Positions 43,304 through 50,816 of a DNA stretch of 64,000 nt are shown one piece after another; within the stretch, counting starts at the first letter, position 1; every line of letters begins with the position of its first letter. Source of the DNA: Pseudarthrobacter sp. NIBRBAC000502772 (GTDB taxonomy: Bacteria > Actinomycetota > Actinomycetes > Actinomycetales > Micrococcaceae); assembly GCF_006517235.1 (NCBI RefSeq), contig NZ_CP041188.1, positions 2,542,001-2,606,000 on the forward strand, in the 5' to 3' direction. Position numbers and translations under genes: made by a program. The notes under the pieces are model-generated. The model did no database searches, had not been told where the DNA came from, and saw only the letters and a program-made list of their open reading frames with translations.

Positions 43304-43972
43304 ATGTCGGGAGACCCAACGAGCCTTACCTTCGACGCCTACCGCCGCCTGCGAGTTGAAGTGCTATCAGGCCGGCTTCCGCCCGGCCGGAAGCTCAAGA
43401 TTCAGGAGCTCGCTGACGAGATGAGCGTCAGCCCGGGCGTGGTGAGAGAGGCGCTCTCGCGGCTGTCGTCCGAGAGCCTCGTCGTAGCGATTCCTCAGCG
43501 GGGATTTCGAGTGGCGCCAATCACAGCTGAGGACGTCCACGACCTGACCGAAGCCAGGGTCGACATTGAGACGGCATGCCTGAAGCGCTCGCTTGCGGCG
43601 GGAAAGGTTGCCTGGGAGGCCGACATCGTTGCTGCGCTGCACCTGCTGAACCGCACCCCGCATAACACGGTGGATTTGAGCGGCCCCTGGACAGACGCCC
43701 ACGCACAGTTCCATGAAGCTCTGGTTAGCGCCTGCGACAGCAAGTGGCTGTTGCGCGTCCGCGAGCAGTTATTCATTCAAGGCGAACGGTATCGGTGGAT
43801 AAACATCCGGATGTCCGATGCCGACCGCGGGTTGCGCGAGGAGCACAGCGAACTGGCTGAAGCTGCGATTTCGCGGAACATCGGACTGACGTGTGAACTG
43901 ATGGAACGTCACCTGCGGCTCACCGAGGAACTTACGCTTCGTTCTCTCGCCAGTGAGCTAGTGCCTGGTTAA
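43304..43972 (+). CDS. GntR-family regulator with FCD domain
   Basis: I choose ATG 43304 (MSGDPTSLTFDAYRRLRVEV), 222 aa; TTG 43286 is possible. The winged helix is 'GRKLKIQELADEMSVSPGVVREALSRLSSESLV' (residues 30-65). The C-terminal FCD domain has 'DLTEARVDIETACLKRSL', 'DAHAQFHEALVSACDS' and 'LREEHSELAEAAISRNIGLTCELMERHL', with the Asp and His residues that usually bind a metal and an organic acid. It probably represses the divergent tautomerase/MHS/fumarylacetoacetase genes until its acid inducer is present. Confidence 0.88.
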   Translation: MSGDPTSLTFDAYRRLRVEVLSGRLPPGRKLKIQELADEMSVSPGVVREALSRLSSESLVVAIPQRGFRVAPITAEDVHDLTEARVDIETACLKRSLAAGKVAWEADIVAALHLLNRTPHNTVDLSGPWTDAHAQFHEALVSACDSKWLLRVREQLFIQGERYRWINIRMSDADRGLREEHSELAEAAISRNIGLTCELMERHLRLTEELTLRSLASELVPG

Positions 43973-44394
43973 GAGCCATATTGGCGTCCGAATACCGCTG
44001 TGCCCTAGAGACGGCCTGACATGTGAAACCAACAATTCGTCATGAGACTGGAGTTCCCGCAGCTACTTCCACTCCCGTTGTTAAACGCCGATAACCTGCC
44101 TTTCGTCACAACTGGGAAGTCCTCCTGCTGCCCGCTTTTGGAAAAGGAATGTGGCAAAAAGTAAGTGTGAACATTGATGCTCCTATTGAGGTCAATGGTC
44201 CGTGAGCCCCCCGTGCTGCGGAGGTTACCGGGGCCGGCCACTCCGGCCTCAAGGGTCTGCGATCGCTGCGCGACGGGCCTGCGGCCGCCCTTGACCCGGG
44301 AGCCTCTGCCGCCCCCGGTCGGGCATGCAGGGGCCGGGGCGCGCCGAGCAGACGGGGCTAGTGTGGTTGCGTGCCGCTAGGCCAACGCTCGGGC
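43973..44394. other. Gene-poor stretch between GntR and IS110 remnant
   Basis: No gene is supported; frames are short and unlike known proteins. The right part (44200-44394) may belong to the end of the IS110 element, but I cannot identify terminal sequences. Confidence 0.35.
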
Positions 44395-44990
44395 CTACCC
44401 GCGAGACGGAGCCTGTGTTGTAGAGGATTGGCAGTCGAGCCGGGTTTCGTAGTGGTGGTGGAGGTTGTTGTCGTGGCTGAGTCCGCGTTCGAGGCGGGAC
44501 GGCGTGGTGGGCCAGAGGTGCAGGGCATCGGCGGCTTGCTGGAGGGTCAGGTGCTTGGTTATCCGAACCGTCCGCAGTGATCCGGGGTTCGGGGCGGGTT
44601 GCGGGTGGAGGAGTTGGTCATAGATTTCCCGGGCGACGTAGCGTTTGAGGCACCGCATGATTTCCTTGGTGCTTTTTCCTTCCTGACGTCTCCTGGCGAC
44701 GTAGCTGCGGGTCCGGCTGTCGTAGCGCATCCTTACGAGGACCACGCGGTGGATGGCTTTGTTGGCCTGCCGGTCGCCTCCGCGGCTGAGTCGGTGGCGG
44801 GCGGTCTTTCCCGATGAGGCGGGGATGGGCGCAGATCATCGGCCCGGTGTTCACGCACGACACGGCAAGGGCGCGAGCGTCCCTGGCGGCGTTGGCCTCA
44901 GTGGGACGCGGGCCTGGTGCTGCCGAGTCACGGTGAACCCTTCCACGGCCCCCTCGGGGACGCTGTAGCCCCAGGCCCAGCACGTCCCGC
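44395..44990 (-). mobile_element. IS110-family transposase C-terminal fragment
   Basis: The minus strand has 'APIPASSGKTARHRLSRGGD', then 'RQANKAIHRVVLVRMRYDSR' and 'KSTKEIMRCLKRYVAREIYD', the conserved C-terminal (Transposase_20) part of IS110 transposases. It ends with an extra segment 'LTLQQAADALHLWPTTPSRL' that resembles a small HTH found at the end of some actinobacterial members. Stop codons interrupt the region beyond about 44825, and the N-terminal RuvC-like domain is missing. It is inactive and marks the left edge of the acyl-CoA gene region. Confidence 0.75.
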
Positions 44991-45028
44991 GCTGAATCGA
45001 CGCCACCACGCTGCTAGGAAGGTTTGAC

Positions 45029-45046
45029 TGACCGTCCGTACGGTCA
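45029..45046 (+). promoter_or_regulatory. TetR-type operator, site 1
   Basis: TGACCGTCCGTACGGTCA, 52 bp before the SDR gene. It is one of six 18-bp sites with the form TGACCG-N6-CGGTCA. Confidence 0.75.
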
Positions 45047-45097
45047 TAAGATGGGAGGCATCCTTAGAGGTGATCTAATTTAGGAGAAGCAATCCCC

Positions 45098-45855
45098 ATG
45101 CAGCTTGCCAACACGACAGCCATAGTAACTGGAAGCGCGTCGGGCCTCGGGGCTGCCACCGCGGCGGCCCTTGCAGATCACGGCGTCCACGTCTTCGGGC
45201 TCGACCTCCCGGGAGCACTCGAGTCTGCCCCGAGGACAGTCGGATCACCTACGTTGCCGCTGACGTAACAAACGCCGATCAGGTCCGTGTTGCCGTAAAT
45301 GCAGCCGCGAGCACCGGAGGGCCTCTTCGTACAGTAGTGAATTGCGCCGGCATAGGGCCCTCGAAGCGGATCCTCGGGCGCCAAGGCATCCACGATATCG
45401 ATCTCTTCGCCCGGGTGGTGACGATCAACCTGGTCGGTACTTTCACGGTCCTGGCGACCGCAGCTGAGGCGATTGCAGCCACAGATCCGGACGCATTCGG
45501 TCAGCGCGGGGTGATCGTGAACACCGCCTCAGTCGCCGCCTTCGACGGCCAGATTGGGCAAGCGGCTTACGCCTCCTCCAAAGGCGGGGTCGTCGGTCTG
45601 ACCCTGCCTGCCGCCCGCGATCTGGCTCGGAACGGCATTCGGGTGTGCACCATAGCACCGGGCATCGTGGACACCCCCATGCTGGCAACGGTGGGCGAGG
45701 AGTACCGCGCCGCACTGGCCGCGAGCGTGCCTTTCCCTCAGCGTCTCTGTCGACCCGAGGAATACGCCCAGCTTGTCACAATGATCGCGGAACATGACTA
45801 CCTGAATGGGGAGACCATCCGTATGGATGGTGCCCTACGCATGGCTCCGTCCTGA
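45098..45855 (+). pseudogene. SDR oxidoreductase (3-hydroxyacyl-CoA dehydrogenase type) with a frameshift
   Basis: ATG 45098 after AGGAGAAG begins 'MQLANTTAIVTGSASGLGAA', with the NAD-binding TGxxxGxG motif. After 'LDLPGALESAP' one base is missing near 45226-45229. The next frame continues 'EDSRITYVAADVTNADQV', then 'VVNCAGIGPSKRIL', the catalytic 'YASSKGGVVGLTLPAARDLA' and 'GETIRMDGALRMAP'. Restored, it is about 252 aa and resembles HSD10-type 3-hydroxyacyl-CoA dehydrogenases. It has its own TetR-type operator, so it was a member of the regulon. Whether the lost base is real or an error cannot be decided here. Confidence 0.8.
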
Positions 45856-45968
45856 TCCAGCCCTTGCCGGCGGGGGACTTGTACTCTATCCAAGCGAAAG
45901 AATGATGGACCCATGTTGATGATGACTGCTGTCAACCACCGGGCGGTTCCACTCGTTGGTGATGTACT

Positions 45969-47123
45969 TTGAGTGCCGCGATTGTCGGGCTCGGCATGAG
46001 CCAGTTAGGCAAGGTGTTTGGACGCACCTCCATGGACCTGGCTGGGGAGGCCGTTGTACGTGCCGTAACGGACGCCGGCCTGAGGGTAGGCGATCTCGAC
46101 GGGCTCCTCCTCAGTGGCGGCATGGCAAACGACGTGACGCCACATTTGGCTATCGATCTCGGCCTGACTGAATTGAACATGCTGGCGGTCACTTCGACGT
46201 ACGGCGCGAGCGCGGGGGCCATGGTGGCGGCCGCGGCTCGAGCTATCTCCGACGGGACAGCAACCGCCGTCGCGTGCGTCTTTGCCGATACCCCGCTCAA
46301 GGATGGAAAACCTTCCGCCTGGGGATCTCCCGTCGCCGGGCTTGAGGGGTACAGGGGCTGGAACATGGCAACCGGCGCTGCGACACCCAATGTGCTTTAT
46401 GCCATGGCGGCTCGGCGCCACATGGAGATCTATGGGACAACGACGGAACAATTTGCCGAGATCGCAGTCGCCCAGCGCGCCTGGGCTGCCGGCAACCCCT
46501 TAGCGCAATATCGCGATCCGATAACAGTGGAAGACCACCACGCATCTCCCTGGATCGCTGACCCCTTGCGGCGCCTGGATTGCTGCCTCGTGTCGAATGG
46601 TGCGATCGCAGTGGTCGTCACTTCCACCGAGTTTGCGGCCGACCTCGCGCAGCCCCCGGTTCACGTCTGGGGGTATGGAGAAGGGCACCGACCGCGCCGT
46701 CTTGGGCGAGACTCGAGCTGGGGTTTGGAGACCGGGGCGACCGCATCCGGCCGCCAGGCGATGGCCAGGGCCTCGATCACTACTGCCGATGTCGATGTCG
46801 TGGAGCTTTACGACTGCTACACCTACACCGTCCTGGTTACCTTGGAGGATTACGGTTTCTGTGCCAAGGGGGAGGGCGGTGCCTTCGTCGAAGACGGCAG
46901 ACTTGCTCCGGGAGGAACCCTCGCCGTGAACACAGGCGGCGGCCAACTGTCGAGCTACTACATGTGGGGATACACGCCCCTCAGTGAGGCGATCATCCAA
47001 GTCCGCGGACACGGCGGCGCGCGCCAGGCGCCGCGCAGCGATATCGCTCTGGTCAGCGGCAACGGCGGGATCCTCGAATTCCACTCGACACTGATCTTGG
47101 GAAAACAGGAGCGCAACGCATGA
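45969..47123 (+). CDS. Thiolase-like lipid-transfer protein (SCP2-thiolase type)
   Basis: TTG 45969 is the only start downstream of an in-frame stop and gives 384 aa. The protein has the thiolase fold of the non-decarboxylating lipid-transfer group: 'AAIVGLGMSQLGKVFGRTSM', 'DLDGLLLSGG', 'AVTSTYGASAGAMVAAAARA' and 'DVDVVELYDCYTYTVLVTLE', ending with 'NTGGGQLSSYYMWGYTPLSE'. The nucleophile Cys of true thiolases is replaced ('STYGAS'). Homologues work with a DUF35 partner as retro-aldolases on side-chain acyl-CoAs (as Ltp2 with DUF35 in steroid breakdown). The DUF35 gene follows with a 4-bp overlap, which supports such a complex. Confidence 0.85.
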   Translation: MSAAIVGLGMSQLGKVFGRTSMDLAGEAVVRAVTDAGLRVGDLDGLLLSGGMANDVTPHLAIDLGLTELNMLAVTSTYGASAGAMVAAAARAISDGTATAVACVFADTPLKDGKPSAWGSPVAGLEGYRGWNMATGAATPNVLYAMAARRHMEIYGTTTEQFAEIAVAQRAWAAGNPLAQYRDPITVEDHHASPWIADPLRRLDCCLVSNGAIAVVVTSTEFAADLAQPPVHVWGYGEGHRPRRLGRDSSWGLETGATASGRQAMARASITTADVDVVELYDCYTYTVLVTLEDYGFCAKGEGGAFVEDGRLAPGGTLAVNTGGGQLSSYYMWGYTPLSEAIIQVRGHGGARQAPRSDIALVSGNGGILEFHSTLILGKQERNA

Positions 47124-47557
47124 GCGTGCCAGTTCCAGTCGTCCGCCGCACTGCCGACAGCGCTGATTTTTTCGACGCTGCCGCCGCTGGTCGACTCCTG
47201 CTCCGGCGCTGCACAAGCTGCGGTACCTTCCGCGGACCGCAGGAGCCGCTGTGCCCTGCCTGCTTCATGGCCGACCACGAGCGTGTCCTGGCTTCGGGGC
47301 AAGCCACCTTGGTTAGCTGGTGTGTGGTCCATCGCTCGCCCCTACCATCGCTGCCCGCACCCTACGTGGCAGGGCTCGTCGAAGTTGAGGAGGGGCCTTG
47401 GTTGCTAACCAGATTGCTCACCGCGCCGGAGGAGGAGTTGGCCGTCGGTAGCGGGATCCAGATCTACGTAATTCCCGGTGCAGGAGAGGGCGAGGCTCTC
47501 GTCCTCTCCTGCACCCCGGCGTTTTCTACTCACCGACAGGCCGCTCCGGTTGCCTGA
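47120..47557 (+). CDS. DUF35/OB-fold zinc-ribbon partner of the thiolase-like protein
   Basis: This 145-aa protein has the rubredoxin-like zinc ribbon 'LLRRCTSCGTFRGPQEPLCPACF' split as C-x2-C...C-x2-C (residues 31-49). An OB fold follows, with 'ATLVSWCVVHRSPLPSLPAP', 'YVAGLVEVEEGPWLLTRLL' and 'VGSGIQIYVI'. DUF35 proteins form obligate complexes with thiolase-like proteins and shape the acyl-CoA tunnel. The ATG overlaps the stop of the upstream gene (ATGA), a sign of coupled, equimolar synthesis. Confidence 0.87.
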   Translation: MSVPVPVVRRTADSADFFDAAAAGRLLLRRCTSCGTFRGPQEPLCPACFMADHERVLASGQATLVSWCVVHRSPLPSLPAPYVAGLVEVEEGPWLLTRLLTAPEEELAVGSGIQIYVIPGAGEGEALVLSCTPAFSTHRQAAPVA

Positions 47558-47627
47558 CCGTCCCAGCGAACCGGATTGCCCGCTGGCGTCGGCTGAGCCC
47601 AATATCCGGTAATCGTCTCGGACTTTT

Positions 47628-47876
47628 CTACGTCAGGGTCGGCGGAGCATCCCATGGGTAGCGGGTAAAAACTTCAAAATCCTCGGCCCGTTCGATCATT
47701 TCGCGCGAGAAGGGACCCGCGGCGGAGATCCAGAGTATGGAATTGTCTGGCATAACGGCTTCAACTGTTCCCGAACGAACTGTCTTTCCGTAACGTCGTA
47801 TCTCGACAAACTGCCCCAAAGTGCGCTGCCAATCGGGCTGCAAATGAAGATCCATGGGCTCACGTATCCGTTTCAT
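47628..47876 (-). CDS. Conserved-looking 82-aa protein, function unknown
   Basis: The 82-aa protein 'MKRIREPMDLHLQPDWQRTL' continues 'EIRRYGKTVRSGTVEAVMPD', 'NSILWISAAGPFSREMIERA' and 'EVFTRYPWDAPPT'. The pattern of short strands and a Gly-Pro loop is like a small SH3-type or Sm-like domain, and I believe related proteins occur in other Arthrobacter. It is encoded opposite to both neighbours and has no operator, so it is probably not part of the acyl-CoA set. No function can be stated. Confidence 0.65.
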   Translation of the reverse strand: MKRIREPMDLHLQPDWQRTLGQFVEIRRYGKTVRSGTVEAVMPDNSILWISAAGPFSREMIERAEDFEVFTRYPWDAPPTLT

Positions 47877-48084
47877 GAAAGTGGAACATTGATCTAATGG
47901 ATGGATAACTAGGCGCTCCCGCGTCGAGCGCGTCGACTGTAGGTGATCGGTCTAAGCCGGACCCGAAGGGAAGTAGGGGTAGGTTTGCTCTCTTTGCGTT
48001 CATCCACAGCACTCGCCACACCGTCGTTGGGTTCCGGGGAGGTAGGGACGACCAGTTGTCCAGAGTGTCCTTGATTGGTAATAC

Positions 48085-48873
48085 CTACAAACCCGTAGGC
48101 GTGCGGCCCGGGCCTGGTTCGCCGGCATACGCCTGGGCGATTGACAGCCATTCCTCGGCCACCGGCCCTTCCGTGAGCAAGGCTGAGTCGTCTTTGTGCC
48201 GCCGCTGTGTCACGACGAGGCAGAAATCCACGGCCGGCCCGCTGACGGAGTTCACCGCGTCCTCCGGTCCCCACGCAAATTCGCCGCCATCTGGGGCGAT
48301 CAGCCTAACGCGGACCGGTACATCAGGCACCTTGAGGCCCCGATTGGTAAAGGAGAAGCCGAGTGTCTTCACTCCCAGATCGGCAATGTGTCTGAGCCGG
48401 GCACTCTCCGGGTACTCCAGGCCGAGTGCATCCGCGACGTCGTGGCCGTGGGCCCATGTCTCCATCAGCCTCGCCGTGACTGCGCTAAGAATGCTCATAT
48501 CCGGCCCGAACCAGGATATGCGGGCCTTGGGGGGCAGCGCCGCGAAGTCTTTCAGGAGGCGCGCTCGGGAACTCCGGAACCAGTCGAGTAGCGCCACGGG
48601 GTCCATGTCCCGGTACAGCCGGACCAGCCGGTCGGGAACATCACCACCCACGGCCAACAAGTCGGCCCGTAGCGCCCTGAACTCCTGAGCGCTAAGGGCC
48701 GCTAGCATGGCAACGTCGTCGAAGTACGCCAGATGGGAAATTTGGTCCCGGACTGCCCAGCCGTCGGCCGGTGTGGGCAGGTCCCAGTCCTGGGGCGCCA
48801 GTGAGGCCAGCATGGTTTCCACGGCCTTGGTCTCGGCCTCCAGATCCCCGAGCAGTACTGTCAACTGCGACAT
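48085..48873 (-). CDS. TIGR03084-family DinB/MDMPI-like protein
   Basis: I take ATG 48873 (MSQLTVLLGDLEAE) after GGAAGGA, giving 262 aa. The N-terminal four-helix DinB-like domain has 'WAVRDQISHLAYFDDVAML' (metal-binding His near residue 52) and 'METWAHGHDVADALGLE' (two more His near residues 140-145). This is the arrangement of mycothiol-dependent maleylpyruvate isomerase-type enzymes. The C-terminal part 'VPVRVRLIAPDGGEFAWGPE' with 'SGPAVDFCLVVTQRRH' is typical of the TIGR03084 family. It is found beside acyl-CoA catabolic genes in actinobacteria. Operator site 2 lies 69 bp upstream, and it diverges from the acyl-CoA synthetase. Confidence 0.82.
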   Translation of the reverse strand: MSQLTVLLGDLEAETKAVETMLASLAPQDWDLPTPADGWAVRDQISHLAYFDDVAMLAALSAQEFRALRADLLAVGGDVPDRLVRLYRDMDPVALLDWFRSSRARLLKDFAALPPKARISWFGPDMSILSAVTARLMETWAHGHDVADALGLEYPESARLRHIADLGVKTLGFSFTNRGLKVPDVPVRVRLIAPDGGEFAWGPEDAVNSVSGPAVDFCLVVTQRRHKDDSALLTEGPVAEEWLSIAQAYAGEPGPGRTPTGL

Positions 48874-48941
48874 CAGGCCAGTCCTTCCTTCCAATCCGGT
48901 CTGTCCGGACGGGGCGGTCCGTCCGGATCATCCTATGATAA

Positions 48942-48959
48942 TGACCGTACGGGCGGTCA
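48942..48959 (-). promoter_or_regulatory. TetR-type operator, site 2
   Basis: TGACCGTACGGGCGGTCA in the divergent gap between the TIGR03084 gene and the acyl-CoA synthetase, nearer the former. Confidence 0.75.
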
Positions 48960-49034
48960 GTCAACCTCTTCTCTATTGCGACTCCCAAAATTGACGCGCA
49001 CCCCTTGCGTCCCGTGCCTTCTTTCTCTAGAGTG

Positions 49035-49052
49035 ACCGTACGTACAGTCAAA
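49035..49052 (+). promoter_or_regulatory. TetR-type operator, site 3
   Basis: TGACCGTACGTACAGTCA ends ten bases before the acyl-CoA synthetase ATG and overlaps the 5' leader. A TAGAGT box at 49030-49035 just before it could be the -10 element. Confidence 0.75.
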
Positions 49053-49062
49053 GGAGATCAGT

Positions 49063-50613
49063 ATGGCTTCGACCTTCACCAGCATGTTTGACCAGTTCGA
49101 GCGGAGAGCCGAACTGCACCCTGATGTAACTTGCTTGTCCTTCCAGGACCGTGCATGGAGCTGGGGGCAGATGAGGAACCGAATACTAAAAGCCGCCGGC
49201 GCGCTTGACGCCATGGGCGTCAAGGCCGGAGACCGGATTGCGTTCATTGACAAGAACCACGCTGCTTGTCTCGAGTTGACGCTCGCCGCATCGTTAATCG
49301 GGGCGTCGCACGTGGTCGTCAACTTCCGATTATCGCTCGAGGAGCTAAGCCACGTCCTTAGCGATTCGGACGCCAAACTACTGATCACCGGCCATGAATT
49401 CTTGCCCCAAATCCGCGGCATTCAAGACCAACTCCCCGCGCTGAAGCGGGTGCTCGTCCTTGGTGGCGAGAACGACGAGTATGAGGCAGTCGTGGAGGGC
49501 GCCCCACCTCTGGCAAAGAGGCACCAAGCTGAGCCGGACGACTGCTTCCTGCAGTTGTATACCTCTGGCACTACGGGCTGGCCCAAGGGCGCACTGCTGA
49601 CGCAGAAGAGCATGTCTGCCCACAACGAGACCGTCCGGAACGCCTACGCCATGGATGAAGCCGCAGTCAATCTTGTAGCCATGCCGCTTTTCCACGTTGG
49701 CGGGACCAGTTGGGCGTTGGCGGGCATGGCGGCAGGAGCCCGCACCGTCCTGGTCAGGGAGGTCAACGCGGCCCACGTCCTTGACCGCATTTCCCAAGAG
49801 CAGGCCACTCATGCCTTCTTCGTCCCCGCTGTCATCCAAATGCTACTTGCAGAGGAAAATGTTGTGGCCGATACGGCCTCCCTGAGGGTTATCGGCTATG
49901 GCGGTTCACCGATGCCTGCGCCGTTGATGGAACGGATCCTGAACACACTCGACACCCCCCTGTACTCCGTTTACGGTATGACGGAAATGTCGGGGGTGTT
50001 CTGCGTCCTTGGCCCCGACGAGCATCGCGACCCGAAGCGCAAGTACCTGCACGCCTCGGCTGGCCGCGCCGTCCCAGGCGTCGAGGTCCGTGTCGTGGAT
50101 CCGTCGACTCGCGAGGACGTGCCGACCGGCGACGTCGGGGAATTCTGGCTCCGCTCCGGGCAGGCAATGTCCGGGTACTGGCATCAGCCCGAGGCAAGCG
50201 AGGCCGCATTTGTAGACGGCTGGTTGCGCACGGGGGACGCTGGAAGACTCGACGACGACGGCTACCTGTTCATCGAGGATCGGGTTAAGGACATGGTCAT
50301 CTCCGGTGGGGAAAACATCTACCCGGCAGAGGTTGAACGCGTGTTGGTCGAACATCCGGCCGTTGAGGAAGTGGCCATCATCGGCATCCCGCATCAGAAA
50401 TGGGGGGAAACGATCCACGCCGTAGTCACGACAAAAGACGGACAAAGCACCAGCGAACGCGAACTGATCGATTATTGCCGCGAACGGCTGGCACACTACA
50501 AGTGCCCCACGGGCATCAGCTTCGTTCTTGCCCTGCCCAAGAACCCCACGGGAAAGCTGCTCAAGCGCAAGTTGCGTGAAGATTACGGCGGATTAGTCCC
50601 GCATGTTTCATGA
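49063..50613 (+). CDS. Acyl-CoA synthetase (AMP-binding, FadD-like)
   Basis: This 516-aa enzyme has the ANL-family motifs: P-loop 'LYTSGTTGWPKGALLT' near residue 165, 'YGMTEMSG' near 307, 'WLRTGDAGRLDDDGYLFIED' near 386 and 'GGENIYPAEVERVL' near 416. The C-terminal catalytic Lys lies in 'NPTGKLLKRKLRE'. It activates a carboxylic acid to its CoA thioester and so starts the pathway encoded here. AAAGGAG precedes the ATG, next to operator site 3. Chain-length preference cannot be read from the motifs. Confidence 0.92.
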   Translation: MASTFTSMFDQFERRAELHPDVTCLSFQDRAWSWGQMRNRILKAAGALDAMGVKAGDRIAFIDKNHAACLELTLAASLIGASHVVVNFRLSLEELSHVLSDSDAKLLITGHEFLPQIRGIQDQLPALKRVLVLGGENDEYEAVVEGAPPLAKRHQAEPDDCFLQLYTSGTTGWPKGALLTQKSMSAHNETVRNAYAMDEAAVNLVAMPLFHVGGTSWALAGMAAGARTVLVREVNAAHVLDRISQEQATHAFFVPAVIQMLLAEENVVADTASLRVIGYGGSPMPAPLMERILNTLDTPLYSVYGMTEMSGVFCVLGPDEHRDPKRKYLHASAGRAVPGVEVRVVDPSTREDVPTGDVGEFWLRSGQAMSGYWHQPEASEAAFVDGWLRTGDAGRLDDDGYLFIEDRVKDMVISGGENIYPAEVERVLVEHPAVEEVAIIGIPHQKWGETIHAVVTTKDGQSTSERELIDYCRERLAHYKCPTGISFVLALPKNPTGKLLKRKLREDYGGLVPHVS

Positions 50614-50816
50614 TTCTGGTCGCCCGGACCAACAGCGGGGCGGTCGGCTGCCGATGCGGCAGCTGCCACCGGTTGCTCCGTAAATGCACCGCGGGGATTC
50701 CAGCATTTGGCGTGCGACCAACGCCTCATCCGGGCGGCGGGTTCCGCCGGAGACCTTTATCGACCGACCCACCAAGAATCTAGAGGCACCAAGGTGTTCG
50801 ACCAATGGAGAATTTC
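50614..50816. other. Intergenic gap before the FadH-like gene
   Basis: About 200 bp with no TetR-type site and no gene. The FadH-like gene is therefore probably read through from the acyl-CoA synthetase or has a separate, unseen promoter. Confidence 0.35.
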
